A stretch of DNA of 64,000 nucleotides from an uncultured Bacteroidales bacterium (GCA_902786925.1 CADAEK010000014.1:1-64000); one strand, 5' to 3'; shown: positions 42,349 through 51,913, numbered from the stretch's first letter. Notes: generated by a model not told the origin, from the sequence alone. A program made the numbers and translations.

Positions 42349-44424
42349 ATGAAGTTCTCCAACCATACTGCTCACGAGACGGCCAAGCCGCATGGCTTCA
42401 TTGCTTATTGGCCTTTGTTCATTGTCAGCAGTCTCTTTCTCCTTCTTTCGTGTGCACGCATCGGCACTCCAGACGGCGGTCCTTACGACGAGACTCCGCC
42501 CAGAGTGGTGCGCACATCACCCAAGTATGGCACAGCCAATGCCAAGGGCGTGAAGAAGGTGACCATCGAGTTTGATGAAATCATCAAGGTGGACAACGCG
42601 ATGGAAAAAGTCGTCATCTCACCACCACAAATTGAGCAGCCGGAGATTGAAGCTATCGGCAAGAAGGTGACCATCACGCTGCTTGACTCGCTCAAGCCTA
42701 ACATGACATACACCATCGACTTTGCTGACGCCATTGTCGATAACAACGAAGGCAACCCATACGGCGACTATGCCTTCACCTTCTCAACGGGAGAACAGGT
42801 TGATACATTCCAAGTATCGGGACATGTGCTCGAAGCCAGCGATCTTGAGCCTATCAAGGGCATGCTGGTAGGCCTCTACAAGCTGGAAAGCAGCAATAAT
42901 GAGGTAGACACCCTTCCCGACTCCATCTTCCACACAAAGCCTTTTGAGCGTATCTCGCGCACAGATAGCCGCGGACACTTTGTCATCAAAGGCTTGTCTG
43001 CCGGTGATTACCGCGTGTTCGCCCTCAACGACCAGAATCAGAACTACATCTACGACCAGCGAGCAGAAAAGGTGGCATTTTCCAAGCGAATCCTATCCAC
43101 CTCCAGCAAGCCGGACTTGCGCCCTGACACCATCTGGCACGACAGTATCCACTACGACTCTATCGTCATGACGCCCTATACGCACTACTATCCTGACGAT
43201 ATCGTGCTGATGGCATTCGAACCTAGCGCCAAAGACCGCTATCTGCTGAAGAATGAACGCCCCACGCTTCAGCAGTTCACCCTCTATTTCACGGCACCAT
43301 CTGACACGCTGCCCAAGCTGACAGGCTTGAACTTTGATGCCAACGACGCCTTTGTCATTGATGCCAGCCAGCACAATGACACCATTGACTACTGGATACG
43401 CGATTCCCTCATCTACAATCTGGACACGCTGGAGATACAGCTTGACTATTTCGCGACAGACACCACTGGCAATCTCTCCATACGGACAGACACGCTCAGC
43501 ATGGTGCCGAAGCTGACCAAAGCCAAGCTGGCCAAGCAGCAGAAAGAGAAATGGGAGGAGTGGGCAGATGAATACCGCGATAAGGTCAAGTCCGAACAGC
43601 GCGCAGCCCGCAAGGCACAAAAGGATGCCGGAGAAGTAGTGGCAGAGAAGAAGAGCAAGAAAAAGAAGAAGGAAGAGGAGGAAGACATCGAGATTCCTCC
43701 CATGCCTGAAGAGTTCATAGAATTCAAGACCAGCAATATGCAGGGAATGGATCCCGACAAGAACATCGACCTCATCTTCAACGAGCCCATCGCGTCGTTC
43801 GACCCTTCCAAGGTACATTTTTCCATCTTGGTCGACACCCTCTATGTGCCCACAAAATGCTTGATACGGCAAGTGCCTAACAAGCCTCGCCACTATCGCC
43901 TTTACGCAGAATGGGAGACCGATTCCACTTATCAGCTGAAGCTGGACACAGCAGCCTTCGTCAACATCTACGGCAAGCGTTCAGAGGAACAGACTCGCAA
44001 CATTCGCATGAAGAACCTCAACAGCTACTCTACCCTTTTTGTCACGCTGCAAGGTTCATATCCCACAGCCTATATCCAGCTCTTAGATGGCAGCGACAAG
44101 GTAGTGAAGACCATAAAGACCACGAATGGAAGAGCAGACTTCTACTTCATCACACCAGGCACATACTATATGCGCATGTTTGAGGACGCCAATGACAATG
44201 GCATATGGGACACTGGCGACTATGACCAGCAACTGCAACCCGAGCAGGTGTACTATTATCCTGACCCAATGACCTTGAAGGCCCAGTGGGAAATCTCGCA
44301 GACTTGGAACCCTGCCAGCACACCTATCCCCCAGCAGAAGCCGGGCAAAATCACGAAACAGAAACCCGAAAAAGCCAAGAGCGTGCGCAACAGAAATGCC
44401 ACACGCAAGAGCAAGAAAAAATAA
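42349..44424 (+). CDS. Large lipoprotein with bacterial Ig-like (Big_5) domain
   Basis: The 691-residue protein has a lipoprotein signal peptide ending FLLLSCARIG with Cys35 as the lipid site. A first domain (about 50-145: PPRVVRTSPKYG, YGDYAFTFSTGE) matches the SbsA/Big_5 Ig-like fold. A carboxypeptidase regulatory-like region follows (SRGHFVIKGLSAGDYRVFAL), then a Lys/Glu-rich linker near 400-440, a second SbsA-like repeat (MQGMDPDKNIDLIFNEPI) and a final beta segment (PGTYYMRMFEDANDNGIWDT). The tail is Lys-rich. It is a known Bacteroidetes-wide architecture without established function, probably in the periplasm or on the surface. Confidence 0.82.
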   Translation: MKFSNHTAHETAKPHGFIAYWPLFIVSSLFLLLSCARIGTPDGGPYDETPPRVVRTSPKYGTANAKGVKKVTIEFDEIIKVDNAMEKVVISPPQIEQPEIEAIGKKVTITLLDSLKPNMTYTIDFADAIVDNNEGNPYGDYAFTFSTGEQVDTFQVSGHVLEASDLEPIKGMLVGLYKLESSNNEVDTLPDSIFHTKPFERISRTDSRGHFVIKGLSAGDYRVFALNDQNQNYIYDQRAEKVAFSKRILSTSSKPDLRPDTIWHDSIHYDSIVMTPYTHYYPDDIVLMAFEPSAKDRYLLKNERPTLQQFTLYFTAPSDTLPKLTGLNFDANDAFVIDASQHNDTIDYWIRDSLIYNLDTLEIQLDYFATDTTGNLSIRTDTLSMVPKLTKAKLAKQQKEKWEEWADEYRDKVKSEQRAARKAQKDAGEVVAEKKSKKKKKEEEEDIEIPPMPEEFIEFKTSNMQGMDPDKNIDLIFNEPIASFDPSKVHFSILVDTLYVPTKCLIRQVPNKPRHYRLYAEWETDSTYQLKLDTAAFVNIYGKRSEEQTRNIRMKNLNSYSTLFVTLQGSYPTAYIQLLDGSDKVVKTIKTTNGRADFYFITPGTYYMRMFEDANDNGIWDTGDYDQQLQPEQVYYYPDPMTLKAQWEISQTWNPASTPIPQQKPGKITKQKPEKAKSVRNRNATRKSKKK

Positions 44425-44439
44425 GAAAAGACACACTAA

Positions 44440-44480
44440 AACAAGAATAGGCACGAAAGAGATTCGTGCCTATTCTTGTT
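44440..44480. terminator. Bidirectional terminator between the Ig-like lipoprotein gene and xerD
   Basis: A 17-bp perfect stem (AACAAGAATAGGCACGA and complement) with a 7-base loop spans the junction. It overlaps the last codons of xerD (stop at 44470). Confidence 0.82.
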
Positions 44481-45387
44481 TCCTAATATTACGAGGATGG
44501 TGCAGCAAGATTTCCTCACGCAGATGCGAGGTGTCAATATGCGTGTAGATTTGAGTGGTAGCGATTGACTCATGCCCCAACATGGCTTGGATGGCACGCA
44601 GATTGGCCCCACCCTCCAAGAGCGACGTAGCAAACGAATGGCGGAACGTGTGGGGCGAAACAGTCTTCTTGATGCCCGCCTTCGCCACCAAGTCTTTAAT
44701 AATCATGAACACCATCACACGCGTCAAGGGCTTCTTTCTGCGGAAACTCAGAAACACATAATCTTGGTATTCAGGCGGGATGTCCAAAAGGTTTCTGTCC
44801 CGGAAATACAGCTGCAACTCATGGACAGCCTTCTCAGAGATAGGCACCAAACGCTGTTTAGAGCCCTTTCCCTCTACTCTGATGAACATTTCATCAAGAA
44901 ACAAGCCACTGAGTTTCAAATCAATCAGCTCACTCACACGCAAGCCGCAACTGAACAGCGTCTCTATCATTGCCTTGTTGCGCTGTCCCACCTGCTGGCT
45001 CAAGTCTATCACAGATTCGATGGCATCAATCTCATCGACCGACAACACATCGGGCAGATGCTGAGGCCTTTTCGGGAACTCCATCAACTCCGTCGGATTG
45101 GTCTCCAGCACATCGCCCAGCACCAGAAAGTGGTAGAAACTGCGTACACCAGACAAGATGCGCGACAACGACGTGGATGAGATGCCCACATCCACCATCA
45201 TGGAAGCGAAGTGATGCAAGTCCTCCAGTTCCACCTGCGTGAAGTCCTTCCCCTCTCCCTTGATAAAGGTGAGGAACTTGTCCAAGTCTCGCATATACGC
45301 ATCAATCGTATTGGCAGAACTTGCTTTCTCCAACTTCAAATACTGATAATATCGCCGCACAAGGCGTTGCTGTTCTTGTTGTTCCAT
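44470..45387 (-). CDS. xerD: Tyrosine recombinase XerD
   Basis: A site-specific recombinase that resolves chromosome dimers at dif with XerC. The catalytic set is complete: Arg150 (SCGLRVSEL), Lys175 (GKGSKQRL), His246 and Arg249 (SPHTFRHSFATS), His272 (LGHES) and Tyr281 (QIYTHID). Length 305 fits XerD. The start was set at ATG 45387 (MEQQEQQRL). The promoter box lies at 45393-45400, so the mRNA may start at or within a base or two of the ATG, that is, almost leaderless. Confidence 0.93.
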   Translation of the reverse strand: MEQQEQQRLVRRYYQYLKLEKASSANTIDAYMRDLDKFLTFIKGEGKDFTQVELEDLHHFASMMVDVGISSTSLSRILSGVRSFYHFLVLGDVLETNPTELMEFPKRPQHLPDVLSVDEIDAIESVIDLSQQVGQRNKAMIETLFSCGLRVSELIDLKLSGLFLDEMFIRVEGKGSKQRLVPISEKAVHELQLYFRDRNLLDIPPEYQDYVFLSFRRKKPLTRVMVFMIIKDLVAKAGIKKTVSPHTFRHSFATSLLEGGANLRAIQAMLGHESIATTQIYTHIDTSHLREEILLHHPRNIRKQE

Positions 45388-45392
45388 CGTCA

Positions 45393-45400
45393 CAAAGGTA
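45393..45400 (-). promoter_or_regulatory. Promoter -7 box for xerD (TACCTTTG)
   Basis: TACCTTTGTG on the minus strand ends only six bases before the chosen ATG. Confidence 0.7.
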
Positions 45401-45516
45401 GGAAATAATGAGGAATGAGGAACGAGGAATGAGGAATTAAATGTTTAATTTGGTGAAAAAACTATATGAATGCTAAAAATCCCAATCGCTAATTCCCAAT
45501 TCCTAATTAAATCACT

Positions 45517-45524
45517 TACCTTTG
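45517..45524 (+). promoter_or_regulatory. Promoter -7 box for the S41 protease operon (TACCTTTG)
   Basis: TACCTTTGCA is 21 bases before the ATG at 45546. Confidence 0.78.
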
Positions 45525-45545
45525 CATATCAATCAATAACGAAAC

Positions 45546-47207
45546 ATGAAGAAGACTTTATTCACATGGTTGGCCATCCTGGCCTTCCTGCCACTGAGTG
45601 CACAGACGGAGCACAATTTCGACGTCTCTAAATATCTTGACCTCTTCAATACCATCTACCGGCAACTCGACATCTTTTATGTCGATTCTCTGAAAGCAGA
45701 CAAACTGGTACGTGTAGGTATTGACGCCATCACACGCGAGCTGGACCTCTACACCCAATTCTATCCCGAAGAGAATGTCAGCGAACTGAAAATGATGACA
45801 ACAGGCAAATATGGCGGCATTGGCTCCATCATCCGCATGCGTAAAGACTCTACCGTCATCATCCACGAACCCTATCCCGATATGCCAGCTGCAGAAGTAG
45901 GCTTGCAGGTAGGAGACGTGATGCTGAAGATAGACAATAAAGACCTCAAGGGGCTCAGCACAGCGGAGGTGAGTGACTTGCTCCGCGGAGAACCTGGCAC
46001 CACCTTCATGCTGCGCATCCAGCGCCCTGGCGAGAAGAAGCCACGCGACTTCAAAATCACTCGCCGCAGCATCAAGAAATCTGCTTTCCCTTATGTCGGA
46101 ATGGTCAGCAATGAAGTCGGCTACATCTTCCTCTCCGAGTTTACTGAGGGCTGTGCAAAAGATATGCGCAAGGCCATCATCTCCCTCAAGGAGAAGGGAG
46201 CCAAGCGCCTTGTGCTCGACCTGCGTGGCAATGGCGGCGGTCTGCTCAGCGAGGCCGTTGACATCGTCAACCTTTTCGTGCCCAAAGGACTGAAGATTGT
46301 GGAGACCCGAGGCAAGCACCTCGCAGCCCACTTTGCTTACAATACTAACAGCGAACCACTCGACACAGACATTCCACTTGCCGTTCTCGTCAACGAAGAG
46401 ACCGCCAGTGCAGCCGAAATTGTCTCTGGTTCTCTGCAAGACCTTGACCGCGCCGTGGTGGTGGGCTGTGACACCTATGGAAAAGGACTGGTGCAGAGCT
46501 CACGCGAGCTCCCTTACAACAGCAGCCTCAAACTCACTACAGCCAAGTACTACCTTCCTTCTGGACGCTGCATCCAGAAGGTGGACTACAAGCGTTTGCG
46601 CGAAGCAGCAGAGATTTATCGCTCAACAGGCAAGCGCATAGACACCACTACCGACAGTCTCAAGCAGCATTTCCGCACAGCTGGTGGACGTGACGTGACT
46701 GAAGGAAGCGGCATTCATCCTGATTTTGAAGTGAAGCATGACACGGTTTCCAACCTCATCTTCTACCTCTCCACTGATGACGTCCTCATCGATTGGGGCA
46801 CACGCTACTTCCAAAGCCACCCATCCATCCCTGCCGTCAGCGAATTTGCCATTACCGACGAAGACTATGAGGACTTCAAGAAGATGGTCAAAGAGAGCAA
46901 CTTCGAGTACGACCGTCAAAGTGGCAAACGCCTTGAAGACCTGAAGAAAGCAGCCCAGTTCGAAGGCTACTACGACGATGCCAAAGCAGAGTTCGATGCC
47001 CTTGAGAAGAAGCTCGCCCACAATCTTGACCGCGAGATGGAGCATCAGCAGAAAGACATTCGCCGTCTCATGGCCAACGAAGTCATCAAGCGCTACTACT
47101 ACCAGGCAGGCATCGTGGAAGAGACGCTCAAGGATGACGACGACCTGAAACGTGCCCTTGAAGTGCTCAACAACGAAAGTGAATACAACAAAGCATTAGG
47201 AAAATGA
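45546..47207 (+). CDS. S41-family C-terminal processing peptidase
   Basis: A periplasmic serine protease of the CtpA/Prc type. The signal peptide (MKKTLFTWLAILAFLPLSAQ) is followed by a helical region, a PDZ domain (about residues 80-170, GGIGSIIRMRKDSTVI, VGDVMLKIDNKDLKG) and the S41 core with LVLDLRGNGGG (about 222), the nucleophile Ser288 in NEETASAAEIVSG and the general base Lys313 in DTYGKGLVQ. A C-terminal helical extension of about 170 residues (from DVLIDWGTRYF on) is typical of Bacteroidetes members. Its stop overlaps the next gene by four bases. Confidence 0.93.
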   Translation: MKKTLFTWLAILAFLPLSAQTEHNFDVSKYLDLFNTIYRQLDIFYVDSLKADKLVRVGIDAITRELDLYTQFYPEENVSELKMMTTGKYGGIGSIIRMRKDSTVIIHEPYPDMPAAEVGLQVGDVMLKIDNKDLKGLSTAEVSDLLRGEPGTTFMLRIQRPGEKKPRDFKITRRSIKKSAFPYVGMVSNEVGYIFLSEFTEGCAKDMRKAIISLKEKGAKRLVLDLRGNGGGLLSEAVDIVNLFVPKGLKIVETRGKHLAAHFAYNTNSEPLDTDIPLAVLVNEETASAAEIVSGSLQDLDRAVVVGCDTYGKGLVQSSRELPYNSSLKLTTAKYYLPSGRCIQKVDYKRLREAAEIYRSTGKRIDTTTDSLKQHFRTAGGRDVTEGSGIHPDFEVKHDTVSNLIFYLSTDDVLIDWGTRYFQSHPSIPAVSEFAITDEDYEDFKKMVKESNFEYDRQSGKRLEDLKKAAQFEGYYDDAKAEFDALEKKLAHNLDREMEHQQKDIRRLMANEVIKRYYYQAGIVEETLKDDDDLKRALEVLNNESEYNKALGK

Positions 47208-47416
47208 GTTTACGCAACAACCGTGCAGCCAAGCTGAACCGCTACATGATGTTCGGCATGTTCTTCCTCGGCATCATCGTGCTGGGATGCGTCTTCGCCT
47301 TTCTCTATCTTTCCTACAACAGGACAGACAACCCCCTTGTGCAACAGCCACAGGAAGAAGGAGCCGCCACCGACAGCATTATTCTGCTTGTCAACGACAC
47401 AACGCTCATCAAGTAG
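47204..47416 (+). CDS. Small single-pass membrane protein
   Basis: The 70-residue protein has one strong membrane helix (MFGMFFLGIIVLGCVFAFLYL, residues 16-36) after a basic N-terminus, which puts the N-terminus in the cytoplasm. The outside part is about 35 residues and polar. The overlap with the protease gene (ATGA) and the one-base gap to the next gene support that it is real and co-expressed. No family recognised. Confidence 0.72.
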   Translation: MSLRNNRAAKLNRYMMFGMFFLGIIVLGCVFAFLYLSYNRTDNPLVQQPQEEGAATDSIILLVNDTTLIK

Positions 47417-47417
47417 C

Positions 47418-48197
47418 ATGAAAAAGACGCTCTTAGCAGGAGTCTTCCTTGGCCTCCTGTTCTCTTTACAGCTGCACGCCCAGTGCCCTACCGAGAACAC
47501 TGCCTTCAAGGCCGGTGAACGCCTCACCTACGACCTTTATTTCAATTGGAAATTCATCTGGGTGAAATGTGGTGCGGCTCACTACAGCATGCGCTCAGCC
47601 AACTACAAAGAACAGAGTGTCTTGCGCAACGACCTGCTCTTCACCAGCAACAAGCGTTGTGACGCAGTCTTCACCATGCGCGACACCCTCATCTCTTACA
47701 TCACTCCGCAACTGGTACCGCTCTATTTCCGCAAAGGCTCTCTCGAAGGCAAACACTACACCGTCGATGAAGTGTGGTACACCTACCCCAAAGGGAAGAA
47801 CCACGTGAAGCAGCACTACCTGAATCGCCACGGCGAATGGTCGGAGCACCACCACGAAAGCGATGACTGCAACTACGATATGCTTTCCATCCTCGCTCTT
47901 GCTCGCACCTTCTCGCCTAAGGACTACAAGCCGGGGCACCGTATTCACTTCCCCATGGCTACAGGCAAGAAAGTAGAGGAGCAGACGCTGGTCTATCGTG
48001 GCAAGAAAGACTGGAAAGCCAATGACGGAAAGACTTACCATTGCCTCGTTTTCTCCCTACTCGACTATGAGGAGAAATCCAAGGACAAGGAGCTCCTGCG
48101 CTTCTATGTCACCGACGACAACCGCCACATGCCCGTCCGCATCGACTTCTATCTCAAGTTCGGCACAGCCAAGGCATATCTGGCAAAGAGCAACTAA
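47418..48197 (+). CDS. DUF3108 periplasmic protein
   Basis: With ATG 47418 the protein has 259 residues and a signal peptide (MKKTLLAGVFLGLLFSLQLHAQ). The mature part (FKAGERLTYDLYFNWKFIWV, YNYDMLSIL-like CNYDMLSILALAR, TGKKVEEQTLVYRG) matches the DUF3108 family, predicted beta-rich periplasmic or lipid-binding proteins of unknown function. It starts two bases after the stop of the small membrane protein gene, so three genes from the S41 protease on form one operon. Confidence 0.82.
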   Translation: MKKTLLAGVFLGLLFSLQLHAQCPTENTAFKAGERLTYDLYFNWKFIWVKCGAAHYSMRSANYKEQSVLRNDLLFTSNKRCDAVFTMRDTLISYITPQLVPLYFRKGSLEGKHYTVDEVWYTYPKGKNHVKQHYLNRHGEWSEHHHESDDCNYDMLSILALARTFSPKDYKPGHRIHFPMATGKKVEEQTLVYRGKKDWKANDGKTYHCLVFSLLDYEEKSKDKELLRFYVTDDNRHMPVRIDFYLKFGTAKAYLAKSN

Positions 48198-48260
48198 ACA
48201 CACCACAAGACAATAGTCCCCATAACTGAAAGGCTGAAACATCTGCCCAAGGGAAAAACA

Positions 48261-48297
48261 AAGAGAGCCACTCGGAATCATCCAAGTGGCTCTCTTC
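48261..48297 (+). terminator. Terminator of the S41 protease operon
   Basis: AAGAGAGCCACT pairs with AGTGGCTCTCTT (12 bp), followed by CTATTATTATG, a modest T-rich tail. Confidence 0.75.
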
Positions 48298-48399
48298 TAT
48301 TATTATGTCTTTTTCTTTTGCGACACCGATGTTCGTTCGCGTTCCGCTTCGCCTGCGTCCCTGGGCTCGCAGAATGCTACTGCCATCCCCCGCTTATTC

Positions 48400-48421
48400 G
48401 AAAAAGACACTCAGTCTTTTT
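48400..48421 (-). terminator. Terminator hairpin inside repeat unit 1
   Basis: AAAAAGAC/GTCTTTTT with a 5-base loop. It is the second terminator met by transcripts leaving carB. Confidence 0.6.
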
Positions 48422-48507
48422 CTTTTGCGACACCGATGTTCGTTCGCGTTCCGCTTCGCCTGCGTTCCTGGGCTCGCAGAACGCTACTGCCATCCCCCGC
48501 TTATTCG

Positions 48508-48528
48508 AAAAAGACACTCAGTCTTTTT
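48508..48528 (-). terminator. Terminator hairpin of carB
   Basis: AAAAAGAC/GTCTTTTT with a 5-base loop starts three bases after the carB stop codon on the minus strand. Confidence 0.7.
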
Positions 48529-48530
48529 CT

Positions 48531-51500
48531 TTAAGCGTCATATTCCTGCCATGACTTAATCTGCAGGTCCTCCATACCCAGCTGGCAGAAGGCCTCGATG
48601 AAGGCAGATGCCAGGCGAGCATTGGTGATGAGCGGAATGTTGTGGTCGATGGCACCACGACGGATGCGGTAACCATTAGTCAGCTCGCGCTTCGTGTGGT
48701 TCTTAGGAATGTTGACGATGAGGTCGAACTTGTGGTCCGCAATCATCTTCATCACATTTGGCTTGTCGCTGTTCTCCTCGTCTGGCCATGCAACGGCTGT
48801 AGCCTTCACATTGTTGTCGTTGAGGAACTTCGCAGTACCCTCGCTTGCGCAAATGGTGTAGCCCTTTGCCACGAGTGCACGTGCGGCGTCAAGCATAGCC
48901 ACCTTCTCCTTCGTGCCACCAGAAGAAATCATGATAGCCTTGTCCTTAGAAGGAATCTTGTAGCCAGTAGCGATGAGAGAGTTGAGCAATGCCTCTTCGT
49001 AGGTATCACCCATACAGCCTACCTCACCAGTAGAGCTCATGTCCACACCCAGCACAGGGTCAGCATTCTGCAGACGAGCGAATGAGAACTGACTGGCCTT
49101 CACACCCATGCGGTCGATGTCGAACTCGCTCTTGTCTGGCTTCTCGTATGGAGCATCGAGCATGATGCGAGTAGCGGTGTCGATGAAGTTGCGCTTCAGC
49201 ACCTTGCTGACGAATGGGAACGAACGTGAAGCACGGAGGTTACACTCGATAACCTTCACATCACGACCCTTAGCCAAGTACTGGATATTGAATGGACCAG
49301 AGATGTTCAGCTCCTTCGCAATAGCGCGGCTGATCTTCTTAATCTGACGGATAGTAGCGAAGCTGATTTGCTGAGCAGGGAACACCATGGTAGCGTCACC
49401 AGAGTGCACACCAGCAAACTCAACGTGCTCGGAGATAGCGTATTCAACCACCTCACCATTCTTAGCCACAGCGTCGAATTCCACCTCGTTGGTTTCCTGC
49501 ATGAACTGAGAGATAACCACAGGATACTCCTTGCTGACCTCGCTGGCCATCTGCAGGAAGCGCTCCAGTTCCTCATAGTCGTAGCATACGTTCATGGCAG
49601 CACCAGAGAGCACGTACGAAGGACGCACGAGCACTGGGAAGCCTACACGCTCCACGAATGCCTTCACGTCGTCCATGCTGGTCAGGGCGCTCCACTGAGG
49701 CTGGTCAATACCCAGCTGGTCGAGCATAGCAGAGAACTTGTTGCGGTTCTCAGCGCGGTCAATGCTGACAGGGCTTGTACCCAAGATTGGCACACTCTGA
49801 CGGTGCAGCTTCATAGCCAGGTTATTAGGAATCTGACCACCCACTGAGACAATCACGCCACGTGGATTCTCCAAGTCAATCACGTCAAGCACACGCTCGA
49901 AGGAGAGCTCGTCGAAGTAGAGGCGGTCACACATGTCATAGTCCGTTGACACAGTCTCAGGGTTATAGTTAATCATGATGCTCTTGTAGCCCAACTTTCT
50001 GGCAGTTGTGATAGCATTCACAGAGCACCAGTCAAACTCTACAGAAGAACCGATGCGGTAAGCACCAGAACCGAGCACAACGACAGACTTCTCGTGAGCG
50101 TAGTAGTTCACGTCATATCCCTCCACAGCATAAGTCATGTAGAGATAGTTCGTCAAGTCTGGGTGTTCGCTGGCCACAGTTGGGATGCGCTTCACAGCAG
50201 GCAGAATGCCCAGCTTCTTGCGGTGAGCACGCACAGCAAGATTCTCGCGCTCCATGTTCTCAGCAGCCTCCTTGCGCACGAAGCGTGCAATCTGGAAGTC
50301 AGAGAAGCCCCAAACCTTAGCCTGACGCATCACGTCAGCAGGGATATCCTCCACAGCGTTGTATGTTTCCAGCTTGTGCTTATAGTCAACGATATTCTTC
50401 AGACGCTCGATGAACCAAGGGTCAATCTTTGTCAGTTCCACGATGCGGTCAATGGTGTAACCCTCTTCCAGAGCCTGAGCAATTGCGAAGATACGCAAGT
50501 CAGTTGGGTTAGCCAACTCATCGTCCAGGTTGTCGAACTTTGTGTGGTCGTTGCCCACAAAGCCGTGCATACCCTGGCCAATCATACGGAGACCCTTCTG
50601 GATGAGTTCCTCGAAAGTGCGGCCAATAGACATGATTTCGCCCACAGACTTCATGCTTGAACCAATCTTGCGGCTCACACCCACAAACTTCGTCAAGTCC
50701 CAACGTGGAATCTTACAGATGAGGTAATCGAGAGAAGGAGCCACATACGCAGAGTTTGTAGTGCCCATCTCGCCAATCTGATCGAGCGTGTAGCCCAGCG
50801 CAATCTTAGCAGCCACGAAAGCGAGAGGATAACCAGTAGCCTTCGAAGCCAAAGCAGAAGAACGGCTCAGACGCGCGTTAATCTCAATGATGCGGTAGTC
50901 GTTAGTCACCGCGTTGAAAGCGAACTGGATGTTGCACTCACCCACGATGTTCAAGTGGCGAACACACTTAATAGTGATATCCTGCAGCATCTTCACCTGC
51001 TCCTCAGAGAGTGAGCAAGTTGGAGCCACCACGATACTCTCACCCGTGTGGATGCCCAGTGGGTCGAAGTTCTCCATCGAAGCCACAGTGAAGCAGTGGT
51101 CATTCGCGTCGCGGATGCACTCAAACTCAATTTCCTTCCAGCCCTTCAGGCTCTCCTCCACCAGCACCTGGGGAGCGAAAGTGAAGGCAGACTCAGCAAC
51201 CTGCTTAAAGGTCTCCTCGTCAGGACAAACACCTGAACCCAGACCACCCAGCGCATAAGCTGAACGAATCATGATAGGATAGCCAATGCGACGAGCTGTA
51301 GCAATAGCGTCCTCCATTGTCTCGCAAGCCTGGCTTACGGGCACCTTCAGGTTCACCTTATTCAGCTCCTTCACGAAGAGGTCGCGGTCCTCCGTGTTCA
51401 TGATAGCCTCTACGCTCGTACCCAGCACCTCTACGCCATACTCCTTCAGGATGCCCTTCTGGAACAGCTCCGTGCCGCAGTTCAGCGCCGTCTGTCCGCC

Positions 51501-51764
51501 GAATGCCAAGAGGATGCCATCAGGACGCTCCTTCTTGATGATTTCGGTAACAAAAAAGGTATTGACGGGCAAGAAATAAACCTTGTCTGCAATACCTTCA
51601 CTCGTTTGAATGGTTGCCACATTCGGATTAACCAGCACCGACCGGATGCCTTCTTCCCGAAGCGCTTTGAGCGCCTGACTACCCGAGTAGTCGAACTCAC
51701 CTGCTTGTCCAATCTTCAAGGCTCCAGAGCCCAAGACAAGCACCTTCTTCAGTTGCTTCTTCAT
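48531..51764 (-). CDS. carB: Carbamoyl-phosphate synthase large subunit
   Basis: The 1077-residue enzyme makes carbamoyl phosphate for arginine and pyrimidine synthesis. Two homologous ATP-grasp halves are seen: half 1 begins KKVLVLGSGALKIGQAGEFD and has RSAYALGGLGSG and EINARLSRSSALASKATGYP; half 2 begins SVVVLGSGAYRIGSSVEFDW and has RPSYVLSGAAM and ECNLRASRSFPFVSKVL. The C-terminal allosteric MGS-like domain follows (from about 940, AIMISSGGTKEKVAML). The small subunit carA is not adjacent. Length is normal. Its own promoter lies at 51906. Confidence 0.97.
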   Translation of the reverse strand: MKKQLKKVLVLGSGALKIGQAGEFDYSGSQALKALREEGIRSVLVNPNVATIQTSEGIADKVYFLPVNTFFVTEIIKKERPDGILLAFGGQTALNCGTELFQKGILKEYGVEVLGTSVEAIMNTEDRDLFVKELNKVNLKVPVSQACETMEDAIATARRIGYPIMIRSAYALGGLGSGVCPDEETFKQVAESAFTFAPQVLVEESLKGWKEIEFECIRDANDHCFTVASMENFDPLGIHTGESIVVAPTCSLSEEQVKMLQDITIKCVRHLNIVGECNIQFAFNAVTNDYRIIEINARLSRSSALASKATGYPLAFVAAKIALGYTLDQIGEMGTTNSAYVAPSLDYLICKIPRWDLTKFVGVSRKIGSSMKSVGEIMSIGRTFEELIQKGLRMIGQGMHGFVGNDHTKFDNLDDELANPTDLRIFAIAQALEEGYTIDRIVELTKIDPWFIERLKNIVDYKHKLETYNAVEDIPADVMRQAKVWGFSDFQIARFVRKEAAENMERENLAVRAHRKKLGILPAVKRIPTVASEHPDLTNYLYMTYAVEGYDVNYYAHEKSVVVLGSGAYRIGSSVEFDWCSVNAITTARKLGYKSIMINYNPETVSTDYDMCDRLYFDELSFERVLDVIDLENPRGVIVSVGGQIPNNLAMKLHRQSVPILGTSPVSIDRAENRNKFSAMLDQLGIDQPQWSALTSMDDVKAFVERVGFPVLVRPSYVLSGAAMNVCYDYEELERFLQMASEVSKEYPVVISQFMQETNEVEFDAVAKNGEVVEYAISEHVEFAGVHSGDATMVFPAQQISFATIRQIKKISRAIAKELNISGPFNIQYLAKGRDVKVIECNLRASRSFPFVSKVLKRNFIDTATRIMLDAPYEKPDKSEFDIDRMGVKASQFSFARLQNADPVLGVDMSSTGEVGCMGDTYEEALLNSLIATGYKIPSKDKAIMISSGGTKEKVAMLDAARALVAKGYTICASEGTAKFLNDNNVKATAVAWPDEENSDKPNVMKMIADHKFDLIVNIPKNHTKRELTNGYRIRRGAIDHNIPLITNARLASAFIEAFCQLGMEDLQIKSWQEYDA

Positions 51765-51905
51765 GTTTATTTATTAAATAATGTGGAATATATCTATCTA
51801 AACCAATTTGCTGCTCCCCTCGTTCATCGCCTCCAAAACTTCAGCGCAACAACTCTTTTCACTCAACTCTCAACTGTCAACTCTTCATTCATTTCAAATC
51901 GGCTG

Positions 51906-51913
51906 CAAAGGTA
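51906..51913 (-). promoter_or_regulatory. Promoter -7 box for carB (TACCTTTG)
   Basis: TACCTTTGCA on the minus strand leaves a carB leader of about 135 bases; no known regulatory RNA was recognised in it. Confidence 0.72.

Larger units (their letters stand above)
48307..48528. repeat. 107-bp tandem repeat, two full copies plus a stub
   Basis: Units begin at 48307 and 48414 and a third begins at 48521 before breaking off at the carB stop codon. The two full copies differ at only a couple of positions. Each unit ends in AAAAAGACACTCAGTCTTTTT, a hairpin with A/T flanks that works as a terminator for carB on the minus strand. The period is not a multiple of three and it carries no plausible protein. 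Confidence 0.93.

Noticed and set aside
44470-45387. Integrase of a mobile element
   Set aside because: The recombinase has XerD length and motifs, and no att-like direct repeats or phage/conjugation genes are nearby.
45558-46439. 293-residue open frame opposite the S41 protease gene
   Set aside because: Antisense shadow with no family; the protease motifs on the other strand are complete.
48286-48559. Overlapping 78-84 residue frames through the 107-bp repeat
   Set aside because: All three frames are open because of base composition; the period is not a multiple of three, the products are Arg/Phe/Pro-rich with no family, and there is no promoter.
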